From NCBI GenBank assembly GCA_965277695.1, contig CBDIDQ010000067.1, positions 35,918-99,917 on the forward strand: a DNA stretch of 64,000 bases, read 5' to 3'. Under the pieces are notes generated by a model, which searched no databases, was not told the DNA's origin, and saw only the letters and a list, made by a program, of their open reading frames with translations. Each line of letters starts with the position of its first letter. Position 1 is the stretch's first letter. Shown here in pieces: positions 63,707 to 64,000 of this stretch. Origin of the DNA: JABSOG01 sp965277695 (GTDB taxonomy: Bacteria > Pseudomonadota > Gammaproteobacteria > Enterobacterales > Alteromonadaceae). A program made the translations under genes and the position numbers.

Positions 63707-63837
63707 AAGGGAACCCTTTTGCTAGTCTTTATGGAAATATTTTTTCAGCCACAAAGCCGCTCTGTATCCCATGAAAAGCATTCTTTTTGTTTGCGTTTTA
63801 GGGCTGTGGGCGCTACATCAAAAAGGGTTCCCTTTTG
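63707..63837. promoter_or_regulatory. Paired palindromes before divergent genes
   Basis: AAGGGAACCCTTTTG (63707-63721) and AAAAGGGTTCCCTTTTG (63821-63837) are both near-palindromic and related to each other. They lie at the two ends of the interval between the helical protein and the serine recombinase, fitting operators of one repressor. Confidence 0.45.
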
Positions 63838-63874
63838 TCTATGATTCATTAAAGAAAAGCTGACCGATTGATCC

Positions 63875-64000
63875 ATGAGAAAGCTAGGCTATATCCGCAC
63901 ATCGACGGACAAACAACTGGCTGACCGCCAAATCAACCAGCTCCAAGCGGTTTGCGATGCCGTCTTTATCGAAGATGCCGTGTCCGCCGTGGGCAAGCAT
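63875..64000 (+). CDS. Serine recombinase/resolvase, N-terminal part (runs off right edge)
   Basis: 42 codons from ATG 63875 to the window end: MRKLGYIRTSTDKQLADRQ, with the catalytic Ser in YIRTSTDKQ and the DRQINQL helix of Tn3-type small resolvases (TnpR/Hin group). It is likely a resolvase or invertase of the mobile element. The downstream domains are outside the window. Confidence 0.85.
   Translation, partial: MRKLGYIRTSTDKQLADRQINQLQAVCDAVFIEDAVSAVGKH

Larger units (their letters stand above)
37400..64000. mobile_element. Integrative mobilizable element (right end beyond the window)
   Basis: A contiguous block carries serine recombinases, relaxase, MobC, a type IV coupling protein, transfer-type membrane proteins and two ardA genes, plus defence-like cargo. 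A further serine recombinase begins at 63875. No VirB/Tra mating-pore genes are present in the window, so it is read as mobilizable rather than self-transmissible. The left edge is set at the 3' end of the large recombinase (about 37.4 kb); the attachment core itself could not be identified. Confidence 0.6.

Overview
The window reads as chromosome of an aquatic or marine-type gammaproteobacterium. The evidence is a set of ordinary chromosomal genes typical of that class: a YciK-type short-chain dehydrogenase, a VolA-type surface lipase, the SohB protease, a TPMT-type methyltransferase, a LuxI-type signal synthase coupled to a dicarboxylate/glutamate symporter, an Ig-repeat lipoprotein and a vibriolysin-like M4 protease. 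The genus cannot be fixed from the sequence alone. These genes occupy about 6.9-12.6 kb and 27.1-34.8 kb; the rest is accessory DNA rich in defence, toxin-antitoxin and mobility genes.

Layout. 0-0.9 kb: start of an exported protein running off the left edge, a decayed stretch and a small membrane ORF. 1.0-2.96 kb: a hipBA module between two ~172-bp direct repeats, with three regularly spaced candidate HipB operators. 2.98-6.6 kb: a leftward KAP NTPase - NACHT NTPase pair, then a 281-bp palindromic MITE-like element with 13-bp terminal inverted repeats. 6.9-12.6 kb: yciK-like, volA-like (C-terminus frameshifted), sohB, tpm (3' end fused to what looks like the tail of a VapB antitoxin, followed by a VapC stub). 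12.6-13.3 kb: a HigBA-like TA pair. 13.4-26.9 kb: a defence cluster of MBL-fold hydrolase, trypsin-STAND fusion 1, DUF4062-SIR2 protein and trypsin-STAND fusion 2. It resembles type I AVAST (Avs1) in its MBL + trypsin + STAND composition. Trypsin-STAND 1 is split immediately before its catalytic serine codon by a 3,376-bp Tn7/Mu-type transposon (15071-18446) with TG...CA ends and a 5-bp target duplication, GCTAT. The transposon's own transposase and DUF6431 genes are broken.

27.1-34.8 kb: chromosomal genes again. 35.1-37.3 kb: two RhuM-family genes (one fused to Fic), each followed by the same 26-bp repeat. 37.4 kb to the right edge: an integrative mobilizable element with three tandem serine recombinases, a 56-aa coupled protein, relaxase, MobC and a type IV coupling protein, but no visible mating-pore genes. 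Rightward it carries a STAND-TPR protein, two ardA antirestriction genes about 10 kb apart with matching hairpin leaders and, between them, an operon of sodium/solute symporter + histidine-kinase-like ATPase + receiver-like protein. That interval also holds a 13-residue-repeat membrane protein with an SH3 domain and another membrane protein. A second serine recombinase starts at the right edge.

The best candidates for incompletely described systems are the twin protease-STAND cluster with its SIR2 partner, and the symporter/GHKL/receiver-like operon bracketed by the ardA copies. No rRNA, tRNA or CRISPR array was seen.
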